NCBI GenBank assembly: GCA_050084985.1
Contig: JBITNC010000001.1
Location: 214,086,001-214,150,000 of the forward strand
Source of the DNA: Nageia nagi
Taxonomy: Eukaryota > Pinophyta
Direction of reading: 5' to 3'
DNA: 64,000 nucleotides
Shown: piece by piece, positions 12,814 through 24,469 of the stretch
How positions within the stretch are numbered: position 1 is the stretch's first letter
Layout: the number at the start of each line of letters is the position of its first letter
Notes under the pieces: model-generated
Seen by the model: only the letters and a program-made list of their open reading frames with translations
Told to the model about the DNA's origin: nothing
Database searches by the model: none
Program-made: the position numbers and the translations under genes

Positions 12814-13609
12814 TGTTTACAAATATTTTGAGAATGTAAATAAATAAATAATTATAAAACCCAAGATACTTGTTTCAAGCTACAAATATCAATTCAAACC
12901 ATACAAAAAAATAGATGAAAAAGATAGTCACTCTAAAATTAGGATGATAATACCAATCAAGAAATGTGATTTGTATACTTACCTTACAAAGCATACCTGA
13001 CACTAGAGAATGATGATATATTTGATATTTGGATGGTATAATAATCTTATTATAGAATCTATGACCTAAAATATTATGAAAAGAGGACCGTAGGTGGTCT
13101 ATATGTTGTATAGGACGAGCACTAGTAATGTATTTAGCATGAATAAGAAGCATCGATGATCTTTGTCATAATGTCCTTTACTTTTAAATCAAGTTAATTA
13201 TTTGTATAAATATTTTTTGAATATAATATATATTATCAATGTTAGAATAACTCATGTAAGGAAGTACATAAACCATAGCCTTGAATGGTGGCATCAAAAG
13301 ACACCTAAAAGATTTCCACCACCAAGACTAGATATGAGATAATGTATCTCATTGATGTGGACTTATTATTAGATCTTTATTTATATAGATAATAATATTA
13401 CCTACTAATTAGGATGACATGTACCTACATAAATAGTGTTATCCCATAATACATAATGATATTCAAGATAACTATATACTCAAAATAAATATTGACATTA
13501 TAACCATATTCAAGATAAGTATTGATATCATTGCATTAAATATTCTAAGTGTGTGTTAGAGGAAGAAAATGTATTTATAAAATGCATAAATAAATTTTAT
13601 GTGATAACA
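12814..13609 (-). repeat. Element A 5' LTR
   Basis: It begins TGTTTACAAATATTTTGAG and ends TTATGTGATAACA in plus reading, that is TGTTATCACATAAAA to TTTGTAAACA on the minus strand. These ends equal those of the H LTR (TGTTAACACATAAAA to TTTGTAAACA). Decayed phased palindromes occur at 13085, about 13114 and 13147. It is 796 bp, against 755 bp for the 3' copy. Confidence 0.85.
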
Positions 13610-14095
13610 ACCATCTCATGCCACTAATAGTTCTATCTATTGATCTTGTGAAAGTTTAACTTTCTACTGAGAGGCATAATGATAAAACTAGGAGCTAAGA
13701 CTCTGCCAAGAGGCATATTGCAATGAGTATGAGAGTTGAAACTCTACACCAAGAGGCATATTTCAATGAGGGGTGGAGTTGAAACTCTAACAATATACAT
13801 GAAACTAAGATGATGATATGGGAGCTGAGACTCTACCAAGAGGTGTGTAAATTTACAATTTGAGAGCTAAAACTTTACATCAAAAGGTATCTAATGATTT
13901 TTATTTTTGCTATTTCTAACTATGAAATAGGACCATGAGTAGTGCTTTCTTGCTAAAATGGAGAATTGACACTCCTCTTTTAACATTTAAATGACCTTAT
14001 ATTTTGAATTTATGTCATATATTCATATTATTATTCATGTAGTAACATTTTTAGTGAAAATAAATGCATAAGGTGACCCATAGGTTGCCTAGATG
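13610..14095 (-). repeat. Element C 3'-region tandem repeats
   Basis: About six degenerate units of the GAGCTGAAACTCTACACCAAGAGGCAT type occur between 13640 and 13900. The rest up to the integrase is noncoding. This is the proximal part of the 3' region of C, cut off from 6451-6816 by A. Confidence 0.7.
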
Positions 14096-14099
14096 TGAT

Positions 14100-15270
14100 A
14101 CTTCTTTAGGTGCCTAGCATTGATGGGATTTTTGAAAACCTCTCCATCTAATGTAGATAATATATATGCACATTTTCCAAATACCTATAGGATGAAGTAT
14201 GGTACAAATTCCTTTAAATTCATCCCTTGGTGTAGTGTTAGAAATGTTCTCTTAGAGGACCATATCCCCAACTTCAAATGCTTTGGGCACTATTTTCTTT
14301 TCATAGGCCCTCTTTATTCTTTATTGATATGTTCTAAGATGTTTTAATGCATTATTTCTTTTCTTATCTAATTCCTTTATCTAATTTAACCTTACTTCCC
14401 ATTATTATAGTTCCTTCATCATATCTCTAAGTGCAATTCCCAAATAAAGGATATCAATTTCAAGAGGAATGACTGCTTCATCACCATACATAAGAGAGCA
14501 TGGAGTAGCACCTGTTGTTGTTCTTTCACTTGTTCTATATGTCTATAGGGCATATGGTAATTTATAAAACCAATCCCTACCATTATTTGTGATAGTTTTT
14601 GCTAATATTTTATTGATTGTTTTATTTTTTACTTTAGCTTATCCATTTCTTTAGGGATAGTAAATTAAAGAGAATCTCTATTCAACCTTCATCTTTTTAC
14701 AAAATTCTTTAATATCCTTTACTATAAAATTTATAGCATTATTGATGATTAACCTTTGAGGTATGCCAAATCTACAAATGATATATTCATTGATGAAATT
14801 GATAACATGTTTTTGTATAGCTACTTTTAAAGAAATTGCCTCAACCCATTTAGTGTAATATTTGATGGCAACCAAGATAAACCTATGGCCCTTACTAGAT
14901 GGAGGATTTATAACACCCATGAAATCCAAAGTCCACATTAAGAAAGGCCATGTTGATGTGACATAGTTCAACTATTGAGTAGGTTTTAATTATAAATATG
15001 CATGCTTTTGACATTGCTCACACTTCTTGACATGCTCACAACAATCATGCTCCATGGTAGGCCACCAATAACCCATCCTAATCAACTTACCATAGATTGA
15101 TCTTCCATTGAATTGACATCCACATGCCCCTCCATGAGCATGCTCTAATGTTGTTCCAATCTCCTTATCATGAAGACATCTCAAAATAATACCATTAAAT
15201 GATCTTTTATAAAGTATATCACCAATAATGGCATATTTTGTAGCAAGCCTTTTCATTCTATTATGTTCTT
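14100..15270 (-). pseudogene. Element C integrase relic
   Basis: Minus strand. The HHCC zinc domain lies at 15256-14990 (histidines in EHAHGGACGCQF, cysteines in CCEHVKKCEQCQKH). The catalytic core starts near 14970 with TWPFLMWTLDFMGVI, the first acidic residue. It continues through YYTKWVEAISLK and IICRFGIPQRLIINN, where the second acidic residue is changed to N. The third acidic motif (YYPxxNGxAKVKN) is altered to K. The post-core part runs to about 14100. Integrase joins cDNA to chromosomal DNA; this copy is inactive through stops and lost catalytic residues. Confidence 0.85.
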
Positions 15271-17470
15271 TCTTATCAAGTGTAGTATCAATAAAGTTAT
15301 CCTTTAAATATTTGAATATGTGTTGGAACTAAGGAATTACCTCATTTGTCCTCCTCAGTAATTAATGGATTTCTTAAGTTCTTAATAGTGAAAAGTAGTC
15401 TCCCTACCTTCTATCTCAATTGGTATAAGTGAAGCTACATTTGCCATTACATTTTCCAATCTATTATTTTTCCTTAGAATTTTTTCTAATTAATACTCTT
15501 ACAATAAATCAAAGAGTTTTACAATAAAGAATTTATATGGAATAAGTTTCTCATCCTTGGTGTTGTAGATCTTATTGACTTTATTCACTATTAGCTATGA
15601 ATCCCATAAATATGCAAATTTGTAACACCAATCTCTATAGCTACTTTCAATCCTCATATGAGAGCCTCATATTCTTCCATATTGTTAGTACATTTAAATA
15701 ATAGTTTGTATGACATAGGAATAACATCATTCTAAGGTGATATCAATGCTATTCCTACTCTTGACCCTTGCATACATCATGATCCATCAAAATATATTTT
15801 CTAAAGTTTTTAAACCTCTAAAAAAGAAATGTTAGTGGTCTTATTATCTTCATAAAAAGGTTGTAGGTGGTCCTCTCTTATACATTCTACAATTTCTACC
15901 AAAGACCATTTATCCTAAAATTCTTCTCTAAGTTCTATACTATCTTTCATGGGAAACTCTACAATAAAATCTATAGCTGCTTACCTTTTAACTAATTTTT
16001 GTTTCACAAACTTGAGATCAAACTCCTAAAGTAGCATGATCCATTTTGTTGACCTTGCATTGAGGTATGATTTTGATATTATATATCTTAATGGGTTTTC
16101 TTGAGTAAATACATGTGTTGTGCTATTGATCATATAATGCCTCAACCTCTTAGTAGCAACCATTATATATTGAAATAATTTCTCAATGGGTGTGTACTTA
16201 GTTTCATATTATTTCAATGTCTTGCTAACAAAGTAGACTACTCTCTCTTTACCATCTTTTTCCTTCTTTTCCAACATTACCCCAAATGCATGTTCTATAG
16301 ATAAGACATATATCCAAAGGGGTTCTCCATGCCTATATGGAATTAATATGGGTGGATGTAACAAATACTTTTTTATTTTATAAAATATTTCTTGACACTT
16401 AACATTCCATTTAAATTCAACTTGTTTCTTAAGTAAATGAGACATAGGAGCTATCTTATCTATTAATTGATAAATAAATCTTCTAACAACTTGGATCTTA
16501 CCTTGGAGGCCTTTAAATTGCTTAAGATTCATAGGAGAAGACATTTTTGTGATAGCACTAATCTTATTTGGATCCACTTCAACCCCTCTCTTAGAGATAA
16601 TGTGCCCAAGAGTTTTCCTAATGACACCCAAAATACATATTTTTGAGGCTTGATTCATAACTTATACTACTTCATCCTTTCAAATGTTGCTTTTACATCC
16701 TTGACATGGTATTCTTTTTTTTTTATTTGATGAATATATCATCTACATATACCTCTACTATTTTATGAATAAAGTTAGGTAACATGGCTATCATTGCTCT
16801 TTTATATATGCCTCTACATTCTTCAGACCAAATGGCATTACCTTGTAGCAAAACTTACCCCAAGGAGTTATAAAGGCTATTTTATGCTGATCATTTTACT
16901 TGATTTTAATTTAATTATATCTTGAAAATCCATTCATAAATGATAACATCTCATAACCTACTATACTATCAATTATCATATCTATGTTGGGTAGTGGAAA
17001 GTCATGTTTTGGACATGCTTTATTGAGATCTCTAAAATCAATACATGCTCTAATATCACCTATAGTATTTTTCATTGGAATTACATTGTCCATCCATTCT
17101 AAATAATCAATGGTCCTAATGAAGCTAACTTTTGATAGTTTTTCAATTTCCTTCTTGACTAGTAAAGAAATTTGAAAGGGTATCTTTCTCAAGTTTTGCT
17201 TTATAGGAACCATTTTAAGAATAATGGTCTCTCTTGAGAACTAATGTTAACCTCCTCTATCTCTTCATTCAACCAAGTCATCTTTGATTTTGTTGGTGTG
17301 GGAAATGGCAACTCTCCCAACTCTTTGATTTTATCCTTCATAGATTCACCAAAGCAAGCATGTACATCTAAATAATGTTTATGAGTCCTCTTTTCATGCG
17401 TAGCTAGATATTTAGTTTTAGCACCCATAGATTCTAACAAAGCATCATCATTTTTAAACAAGTTAATAGC
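15271..17470 (-). pseudogene. Element C reverse transcriptase and RNase H relic
   Basis: Minus strand, amino end first. 17461-17201 is the linker before reverse transcriptase (LDVHACFGESMKDKIKELGE, conserved in H). The polymerase starts at 17213 with KEIEKLSKVSFIRTIDYLEW and DFRDLNKACPKHDFPLPNID. The thumb and connection lie at 16658-16209 (KRGVEVDPNKISAITKMSSP). RNase H follows to about 15300. The YxDD region near 16720-16750 is broken by a frameshift and a T run. It converts element RNA to cDNA in the family; it is dead here. Confidence 0.85.
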
Positions 17471-17599
17471 ATGTATTGCATCTTCATCATCTATTTTACA
17501 TTCAATAATAAAGCAATTTTGATCATCTCTTACTCATTCATCTTCTTATGTTAATAATGGATAACTAACCTGACCAATCATGACCATCTCCATAATACA

Positions 17600-18301
17600 A
17601 AATGATGCAATATTTGTTTTCCTCTAAAGAGGACCACTAATGATCTTTATGAAGCCTAAAGGAGTGTGGGTAGTCCTTGTCTTGAGCATCCTACTATCTA
17701 TCCAAGTCTCTCTCCAAATTGATGTTATTGACATTTGTGATGGTGTATGAACCAAACCTAATATCCATGATGTTAATTATTTGTAATATTTTTCTATAGA
17801 TATGATCATTCTTAGCTATGATAGCCTCATGTTCTATATTATATAAACAAAATCTCTCAAGAAGAACATAATTACATTGCTTGGCTATTTTCTCATCTAC
17901 TTCTATCTTGTAAACATTTCCTTCAAAACAAAACTTGAAACATCTATGCAAAGTGGATGCTACTCCTTCCATGTCATCTATCCAATGTCTTCCAAGAAAG
18001 AAATTAAAAGAAGGTTTTCTATATGTAATTTACAAGAGGTTATAAAGTACCTTGTTTCCTACTTTGATTGGAAGTGTGATGATTCTTACAAATTTCTTCA
18101 AAACACCATCAAACCCCTTAACTCTCATGGTAGTCTCTTCTCTTGGAGGTAATAAATTAGGATCAAACTATGAAAGTAAGTGAGTGGTGGTAATAGTCAA
18201 AGCTACCCCACCATCTATCAATGATATCTTAATTATATTACCAAAGATATTAAATTCAATAAATAATTGTGGATGTAACTGGGTTACATCCTTACTAGGC
18301 C
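17600..18301 (-). pseudogene. Element C protease relic, carboxyl part
   Basis: Minus-strand translation matches the protease of H closely: LHPQLFIEFNIFGN, SLIDGGVALTITTTHLL and GVASTLHRCFKFCFEGNVYK. The active-site DSG has become DGG. The frame runs into D at 18302-18306 and continues beyond D at 24470 with VITFHPSERPSKD. This protease cleaves the gag-pol polyprotein in live elements. Confidence 0.85.
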
Positions 18302-18306
18302 TTTCA
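18302..18306. repeat. Target site duplication of D, left
   Basis: TTTCA directly before the D 5' LTR, identical to 24465-24469. Confidence 0.9.
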
Positions 18307-19423
18307 TGATCTAAAAATTTGGATCCCTTCAACATTTAGTAATCTCCATTTTAGTGTGTTCATTGTGATCATCTTATCTTTAACTTTCCAATGTTTCCTT
18401 TGGATCAAGAATCTGAGTCCATATGTGGAATATATGGCCTTAAGTCCATTTTATGTATTTTTGAGAAAAAAAAATATGGCAGGACCCACCCACCACTGTG
18501 GAGGCCATGTAGGTGATAGGGCCGCATGGAGGTGATGAAGTGGAGGAGCCACATTTTGACTACTTGACCATTCTGCCACCTACCTGCCACATCTAAACCT
18601 ACATGGTTAACCATTAAACCATGCAACCTACCAAGCTTATGTGCAAAGCTACCCATGCCAACTAAGACTACCACCCAAACTGCCTACCTAGTTAGCTAGC
18701 TACCCAGTTAGCCTAACCACTAGTTAACAGAGTTTGATTTCTACTAGTAAGCACCACATGTTAGCACCATAGCACACCTACCTAATTTTAAATTTGTTAA
18801 CATATTTTGGCATTTATAAGTTTTTTTTGGTGATTTTTGATTCACCTAAGGTCCTATTTTTGAGCTGATTGATATTGTAAGCCTAGAAATAGTCCAAAGA
18901 GTGTGTTTTTCAATTTTAGAGCTCATTTTTGGGAGATTTTTGCAACCATTTGAGCCCAAATTTGATAGGAAGATCAAGGAGGTTAATGGGTATTTAAAAA
19001 TATGTTTTTTTACCCAATTTTCTAGTTGTAATACTCTCCAATTTTAGTTCCAAAAATTGTATAAAAGGGGAGCAAATTGTATAGGAAAAAAGGGGAAGAG
19101 GATTTTGAGAAGTGTTTTCAATTTTATTATGATTTTTAGAGCTAGGAGTGTGTTTTGAATGTGAGAGGAGGTTTTGAAGGACCTTCGAGGCCTTGTAAAG
19201 TGATTCCACCCATTGATAGTAGAGAGCTTTTGAGTTGGATGTAGCCCACATTGGGTGAACTAGGATAAATTTTGCTTGTCTCTTCTATGGTGAATGCTTT
19301 TCTCTTCTCTATGTTTACAAGTTTATTCCTAATTTTCCTTTACAAGCACTTAATTATTTTAAGTGTGAATTGATCCTGAGTAAAGATTAAATTGAAAATT
19401 ATAATCTTATTATTTATGGATCA
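18307..19423 (+). repeat. Element D 5' LTR
   Basis: It begins TGATCTAAAAATTTGG and ends TTATTTATGGATCA. A TATA box TATAAAAGGGG lies at 19060-19070. A GC-richer stretch (about 18480-18720) full of ACC and AGC words lies in its first half. Confidence 0.92.
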
Positions 19424-19427
19424 AGTT

Positions 19428-19439
19428 TTGTATCAGAGC
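19428..19439 (+). other. Element D primer binding site
   Basis: TTGTATCAGAGC, 11 of 12 bases of the plant initiator tRNA-Met site TGGTATCAGAGC, four bases inside the LTR. Confidence 0.85.
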
Positions 19440-19610
19440 AAGTTGAAATCATTGGGTTAACCTCTATTTTTGAGATTATTGTTGGTGTTTAGAAAGTGTT
19501 CTTAGATGTATACTAGGTCACAAAGTAAGAAAGGAGAAGGAGAATTGGTGGAGGAGGATCCAAAAATTAGGTCTAGAGTTTGACAAAAGAAGCAAAGAGA
19601 GCTTGGAGCC

Positions 19611-20488
19611 ATGGCCAATGAAGGAGGATCTAATATGGAAAAGCAAATTGTTGATCTCTCCACAATGTTCCAACAAATATCTCTACAATTCTAATACTTG
19701 CAAGAACAACAATACAAGAAAAATGAAGGTGAAACTAGTGAAAGTAAGAAAATTGAAAATTATAATACACATAGTGTTTTTCAAAGTTCTCCTTTGAAAT
19801 TGGAAGTTAAATTTGATTTGCCTACTTTTATTGGAGAAGTGAATGCTAAGAAGTTAGACCATTGGATTAAACAAATTGAAGTATATTGTGGAATTCAAAT
19901 AATTGTAAGAGATGAGGATAAAATCCAATTAGCAACTCTTAAAATGAGTGGTAATGCACTTGTTTGATGGGAATGTTGTTTGCAAAGTAAGAATGAATCA
20001 ATTCAAGCTTGTATTGCTTCTTGGACTCATTTTGTACAATTACTTAGAAATCAATTTTATCCTTTGGGTTATCAGCAAAAGGCAATCATGGAATGGCAAA
20101 CTTTCCATCAAGGTAAAGGGCAAAGTGTGCAAGAGTACACTATGGAATTCTAAAAAAGAGCTATAATGCTAGGTATTCCTTTTAATTCCCAAGATACTCT
20201 TCTTAAGTATATTGGTGGTTTGCATAATTATTTAAGGCATACAATTTTGATGTTCGATCCAAATGATTTGGATAAAGTTTGTGTACAAGCCACTCACTTA
20301 GAAGAAAGGGGGAAATTTGTTAAAGATGGGAAAAAGAACAATTCTTCCAATTACAATAGTAATAATGATTCCAAAAGGAATAAAGAAAAGGGAAAAAGGA
20401 AAACTATGTATACTACACCAAAAGAGAAGTCTAAAGAAGTATGTAAACATTATAAAAAAAAGGTCATTTAGAGGCTAAATGTTAGAAA
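19611..20488 (+). pseudogene. Element D gag relic
   Basis: Start ATG at 19611 (MANEGGSNMEKQIVDLSTMF). The frame contains a TAA at 19692. The core follows with EVKFDLPTFIGEVNAKKLDH and WIKQIEVYCG, then TGA in place of a Trp codon (ALV-stop-WE) near 19965. The carboxyl part from 20166 has lysine-rich text and a damaged CCHC knuckle (CKHYKKKGHLEAKC when the frameshift in the A run at 20455-20463 is allowed for). It forms the capsid and nucleocapsid in live relatives. Confidence 0.85.
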
Positions 20489-22520
20489 TTGCATCCTGAA
20501 TTATGCCCTAAACCTAAAGGTCAAAAAAAGCAAACAAATACTATTACTAAGGAAATTGAGGATGGTTCAGATGTAGATGATAAAATGGCATGTATGGTTT
20601 TACATAATACACCTAATGAAGATGAGGAAAAGAAGAAAATTGAACTTTTTCACATCAAGGTGCAAGCTAAGAAGACTAGGATTGATAGATTATTTGATTC
20701 TGGATCTCAAGCTAACTTAATTGTAGAAAAGTATGTCAAATCACTTGCACTCACCACTCAACCTAATCCAAACCCATATCCATTGAGATGGGTTAATAAA
20801 AATTCAAAGTTATAGGTAACACAATAATACAAGTTGCAATTTGGGATTAATAGGGATTACATTGATGAAGTTTTACTTGATGTTGTTCCTTTGGATATTT
20901 GTGGGATTGTGCTTCATAGCCCTTATCTATGGGAAAGAGATGCTTTATTTTATAGAAAGGAAAAAAAATATAGACTCATTAAAGATGGAATTGAATACAT
21001 GGTTAGTGCTCATCAAAGTAAGAAAAAAGATATTTCTTTGATTACTGTAGGATAAGCAAAAAGGACTAATCAATATAGGACAAATGTTTATACTTGCAAT
21101 GGTGAAATCTCAAGATGAGGTGGAAATCATAAAGGAACTTGAAGATTGTGAACCACAATACAAAGAAGAAGTAAAAGAGGTAATTTCTAAATTTGAAGAT
21201 TTATTTCAAGTACCTAAAGAACTTCCACCAAAAAGAGATATACAACATGAGATTCAATTACATCCTAATGTTGCACTTCCTAATATTGGCTTATATAGAA
21301 ATTCAATTTTGGAAACTGAAGAAATTAAGAAACAAGTCAAGGAATTGTTAGATCAAGGAGTCATTAGACCTAGCACATCACCATGTGGATCTCCTATTGT
21401 TATAATTCCAAAAAAAGATGGAACTTGGCATATGTGTGTTGATTACAGGGCACTAAATAAGATCATGATTAAAAATCGATATCCTTTGCCATGTATTGAT
21501 GACTTAATGGATCAATTAACAAAAGCTAGGCTTTTTACAAAATTAGATCTAAGAAGTGGTTATCATTAAGTACGAGTTAAAGAAGAGGATATGTGGAAAA
21601 CTACTTTCAAAACTAGGCAAGGATTGTTTGAATGGTTGGTTTTACCATTTGTATTATGCAATGCTCCTGCTACTTTCATGCATGTAATGAATGAGGTTTT
21701 AAGGCCTTTCATTGATGATTTTGTTATTATGTATCTTGATGATATTCTCATTTATAGTGATAATTGGAAAGATCATATGGTACATATTCATAAAGTGTTT
21801 GAAGTTTTAAGGGAAGCAAAACTCTATTTGAAGATGTCTAAGTGCAAGTTTGTTAGGAAAAGTTTAACCTATCTTGGCCACATTGTAGGTGAAAGTAAAT
21901 TGAGGATAGATCCTACAAAAATTAAGGCTATGTTGAAATGGCCTACTCCCACTAATGTGATAGAGACTAGGAGTTTCTTGGGGCAGTACAATATTTATGC
22001 AAGTTTATTGCTAACTTTTCTTACATGGCTTCTCCACTTCATGCTATTACAAGAAAGAGTCATGGATTTTAGTGAGGAGGGAAAGAACAACATGCTTTTG
22101 AATTGCTTAAAAATAAAATTAGTAATGCTCTAGTACTTGCTTTGCCTAATCTTCAAAAACCTTTTGAAATTGAAACTGATGCTAGTGACTATGCTATGGG
22201 TGCAGTTTTATTGCAGGAAAAACATCTGATTTGCTATCACTTGGAAATGTTTATTAATGTGGTAAGAAACTATCCCACATATGACAAAGAGTTGTATGCA
22301 TTAGTTCAAAGTGTTAAAAAATGGAAGCACTATTTGTTAGGTAAAGAGATAATAATTCATACAAACCATCAACCCTTGCAATATCTTCAGTCACAATCTA
22401 AGTTGCAACAATCTAGGCACTTTCATTGGATGGGATTCTTGTAACAATTTCATTTGGTGATTAAGTATAAGAAGGGTACTCAAAATAAAATTGATGATAT
22501 GTTATCTAGGCTTCCAATAG
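20489..22520 (+). pseudogene. Element D protease, reverse transcriptase and RNase H relic
   Basis: Protease with LFDSGSQANLIVE near 20690 (DSG active site). Reverse transcriptase from 21084 has [20 protein letters not shown], the [10 protein letters not shown] motif and the catalytic YLDDILIYSD near 21730. One TAA (HQV to H-stop-V) at 21567 interrupts it. RNase H from 22103 has IETDASDYAMGAVLLQ and the tether KKGTQNKIDDMLSRLP at about 22470-22520. A frameshift lies near 21990 between reverse transcriptase and RNase H. Confidence 0.9.
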
Positions 22521-22529
22521 TTTCTAGTG

Positions 22530-23320
22530 TTGTGATTCTACAAAATAGTTCTTTAATGCATGATGGGTATAAAGAATAATATGTGCTTGATCCTGATTTC
22601 CAAAATGTCTATCATAGATTGAGTCTTGGTAATGAGGTTGGGAATCATGACTTTCATTTGCATGATGGATTACTTTTTCATTTGGGAAAACTTTGTATTC
22701 CTAATGGTGAAAGGAATTATTTGATTAGGGAAGCTCATACTTCTTGAATTTCAGGGCATTTTGGTGTTGGGAAAACTCTTACTAATCTACAAAGGTATTG
22801 TTACTAGCCTAAAATGCAAGAAAATGTATCCAGGTATAAAGAGAGGCATGATCATCATCGGGTGGATCATAAAATTCAGGTTGGAGATTAGGTATGGCTT
22901 CATCTCATCAAGGAGAGATAGCATGGTGAGGGAAGGAAGTTGAAACCAATAAGGTATGGTCCATTTACCATTATTGGTCAAGTTGGAGATAATGCTTTTT
23001 GGTTGGACTTACCACCTTATATGCAAATGTATTCTATTATTAATGTTGAGAACTTGAAGTTATATGAACTAGCCTTAGTTATATAAGATACAAATGTTAT
23101 GTTACCATCAGTTGAGGATTTAGCCCTTGAGCACATGAATGTGTTGGTTGAGGATGTAGTATTGGAAAAGAAGTAATGATCATCTCATAGTGGCATATGT
23201 GAGGTGTGGTGTATTAGAGTGAAGGGCCAACATCCACACAAGGCCAAGTGGTATGTAATTGATCAAGTGAGGGAGCTCTACCCTCACCTCATTCCATCAT
23301 CCTAAATGCTTTTGGAGACA
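22530..23320 (+). pseudogene. Element D integrase remnant lacking the catalytic core
   Basis: The amino half of the zinc domain is visible (REAHT then GHFGVGKTL, 22730-22790). After NVSRY near 22835 the text jumps straight to the post-core domain (KERHDHHRVDHK, then WLHL and IRYGPFTIIGQVGDNAFWLD). The CC half of the zinc finger and the whole DDE core, several hundred bases in relatives, are absent. A possible degenerate chromodomain-like tail (WCIRVKGQHPHKAKW) follows at about 23210-23255. Confidence 0.8.
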
Positions 23321-23333
23321 AAAGCTCTCTCTC

Positions 23334-23345
23334 AGTGGGGAGGAA
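23334..23345 (+). other. Element D polypurine tract
   Basis: AGTGGGGAGGAA ends exactly at the start of the 3' LTR. Confidence 0.85.
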
Positions 23346-24464
23346 TGATAAAAAAATTTGGATCCTTTCAACATTCAGTAATCTCCATTTCAATGTGTTC
23401 ATTGTGATTATCTTATCTTCAACTTTCTAACACTTCTTTTGGATCGAGAATCTGAGTCTGTATGTGGAAGATATTGTCTTAAGTCCATTTTTTGTATTTT
23501 TGAGAAAAAAAATATATGGTAGGACCCGTCTGCCACCATGGAGGCCACATAGGTGATAGGGCCGCATGGAGGTGACGAAGCAAAGGAGTCACATTTTGAC
23601 TGCCTGACCCTTCTACCACCCACCTGCCATGTCCAAACCTACATGGTTGACCATTTGATCATGTGACCTACCAAGCCCATGTGTAAAGCTACCCATGCCA
23701 GCTAAGACTACCACCTAGACCACTTGCCCAATCAGCTAGCCACCTAGTCAGCCTAGCTACCAGATAATAGAGTTTGACTTCTACCCAGCAAGCACCACAT
23801 GTCAGCACCATAGTGCACCTATTTGATATTTAAATTTGTTAACATATTTTGGCATTTCTAAGGTTTTTTGGTGATTTTTGATTCACCTAAGGTCCTATTT
23901 TTGGGTTGATTAATCTTGTAAGCCTAGAAATAGTCTAGAGAGCATGTTTTTCAATTTTAGAGCTTATTTTTGGGAGATTTTTGTAACCATTTGAGCCCAA
24001 ATTTGATAGGAAGATCAAGGAGGTTAATGGGTATCTAAAAATATGTTTTTTTACCCAATTTTCTAGTTGTAATACTCTCAAATTTTAGCTCTAAAAATTA
24101 TATAAAAAGGGAGCAAATTGTACAGGAAAAAAGGGGAAGAGGATTTCAGGAAGTGTTTTTAGTTTTGTTGTGATTTTCAGAGTTAGGAGTTTGTTGTGAA
24201 TGTGAGAGGAGGTTTTGAAGGACCTTGGAGGCCTTATAAAGTGATTCCACCCATTGATAGTAGAGAGCTTTTGAGCTAGATGTAGCCCACATTGGGTGAA
24301 CCAGGATAAATTTTGCTTGTCTCTTCTATGGTGAATGCTTTTTTCTTCTTTGTGTTTACAAGTTTATTCTTGATTTTCCTTTACAAGCACTTAATTGTTT
24401 TAAGTGTGAATTGATCTTGAGTAAAGATTAAATTGAAAATTGTAATCTTGTTATTTATGGATCA
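23346..24464 (+). repeat. Element D 3' LTR
   Basis: It begins TGATAAAAAAATTTGG and ends TTATTTATGGATCA, matching 18307-19423 throughout with scattered, mainly transition, differences. The TATA box is at 24101-24110. Confidence 0.92.
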
Positions 24465-24469
24465 TTTCA
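24465..24469. repeat. Target site duplication of D, right
   Basis: TTTCA directly after the 3' LTR, identical to 18302-18306. Confidence 0.9.

Larger units (their letters stand above)
6817..13609 (-). mobile_element. Element A, gag-only Tat-like element with antisense PMD gene
   Basis: LTRs at 6817-7571 and 12814-13609 share termini and internal text. A primer binding site (12791-12811) borders the high LTR and a polypurine tract (7572-7586) borders the low one, so the element points minus. Inside are a gag relic (10690-12780, minus) and, antisense to it, a PMD gene relic (8684-10240, plus). There is no protease, reverse transcriptase, RNase H or integrase. That gives a non-autonomous element of about 6.8 kb sitting in the 3' region of C. 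The 5-bp flanks AAAAT and ACCAT do not match well, so the exact insertion is not proven. Confidence 0.75.
18307..24464 (+). mobile_element. Element D, chromovirus-like Ty3/gypsy with integrase core deletion
   Basis: The element is about 6.2 kb with LTRs of 1117 and 1119 bp beginning TGAT and ending ATCA. It has perfect TTTCA duplications, an initiator-Met type primer site and a purine tract before the 3' LTR. Internal order is gag, protease, reverse transcriptase, RNase H, integrase remnant. It sits in the protease of C, in the opposite orientation. Many TAA, TAG and TGA stops show it is dead. The integrase catalytic core is missing, so the copy may already have been dependent on others when it inserted. 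Confidence 0.92.

Noticed and set aside
12814-13609. This LTR as the 3' LTR of C instead of the 5' LTR of A
   Set aside because: A primer binding site lies on its low side and no polypurine tract on its high side; the LTR at 5656-6435 matches the 5' LTR of C better and has the tract.
6812-13614. Target duplication for element A
   Set aside because: AAAAT and ACCAT share only three of five bases, not enough to claim.
19603-19797. Plus-strand open frame starting at TTG
   Set aside because: It is in a different frame from the recognisable gag of D, which starts at ATG 19611.
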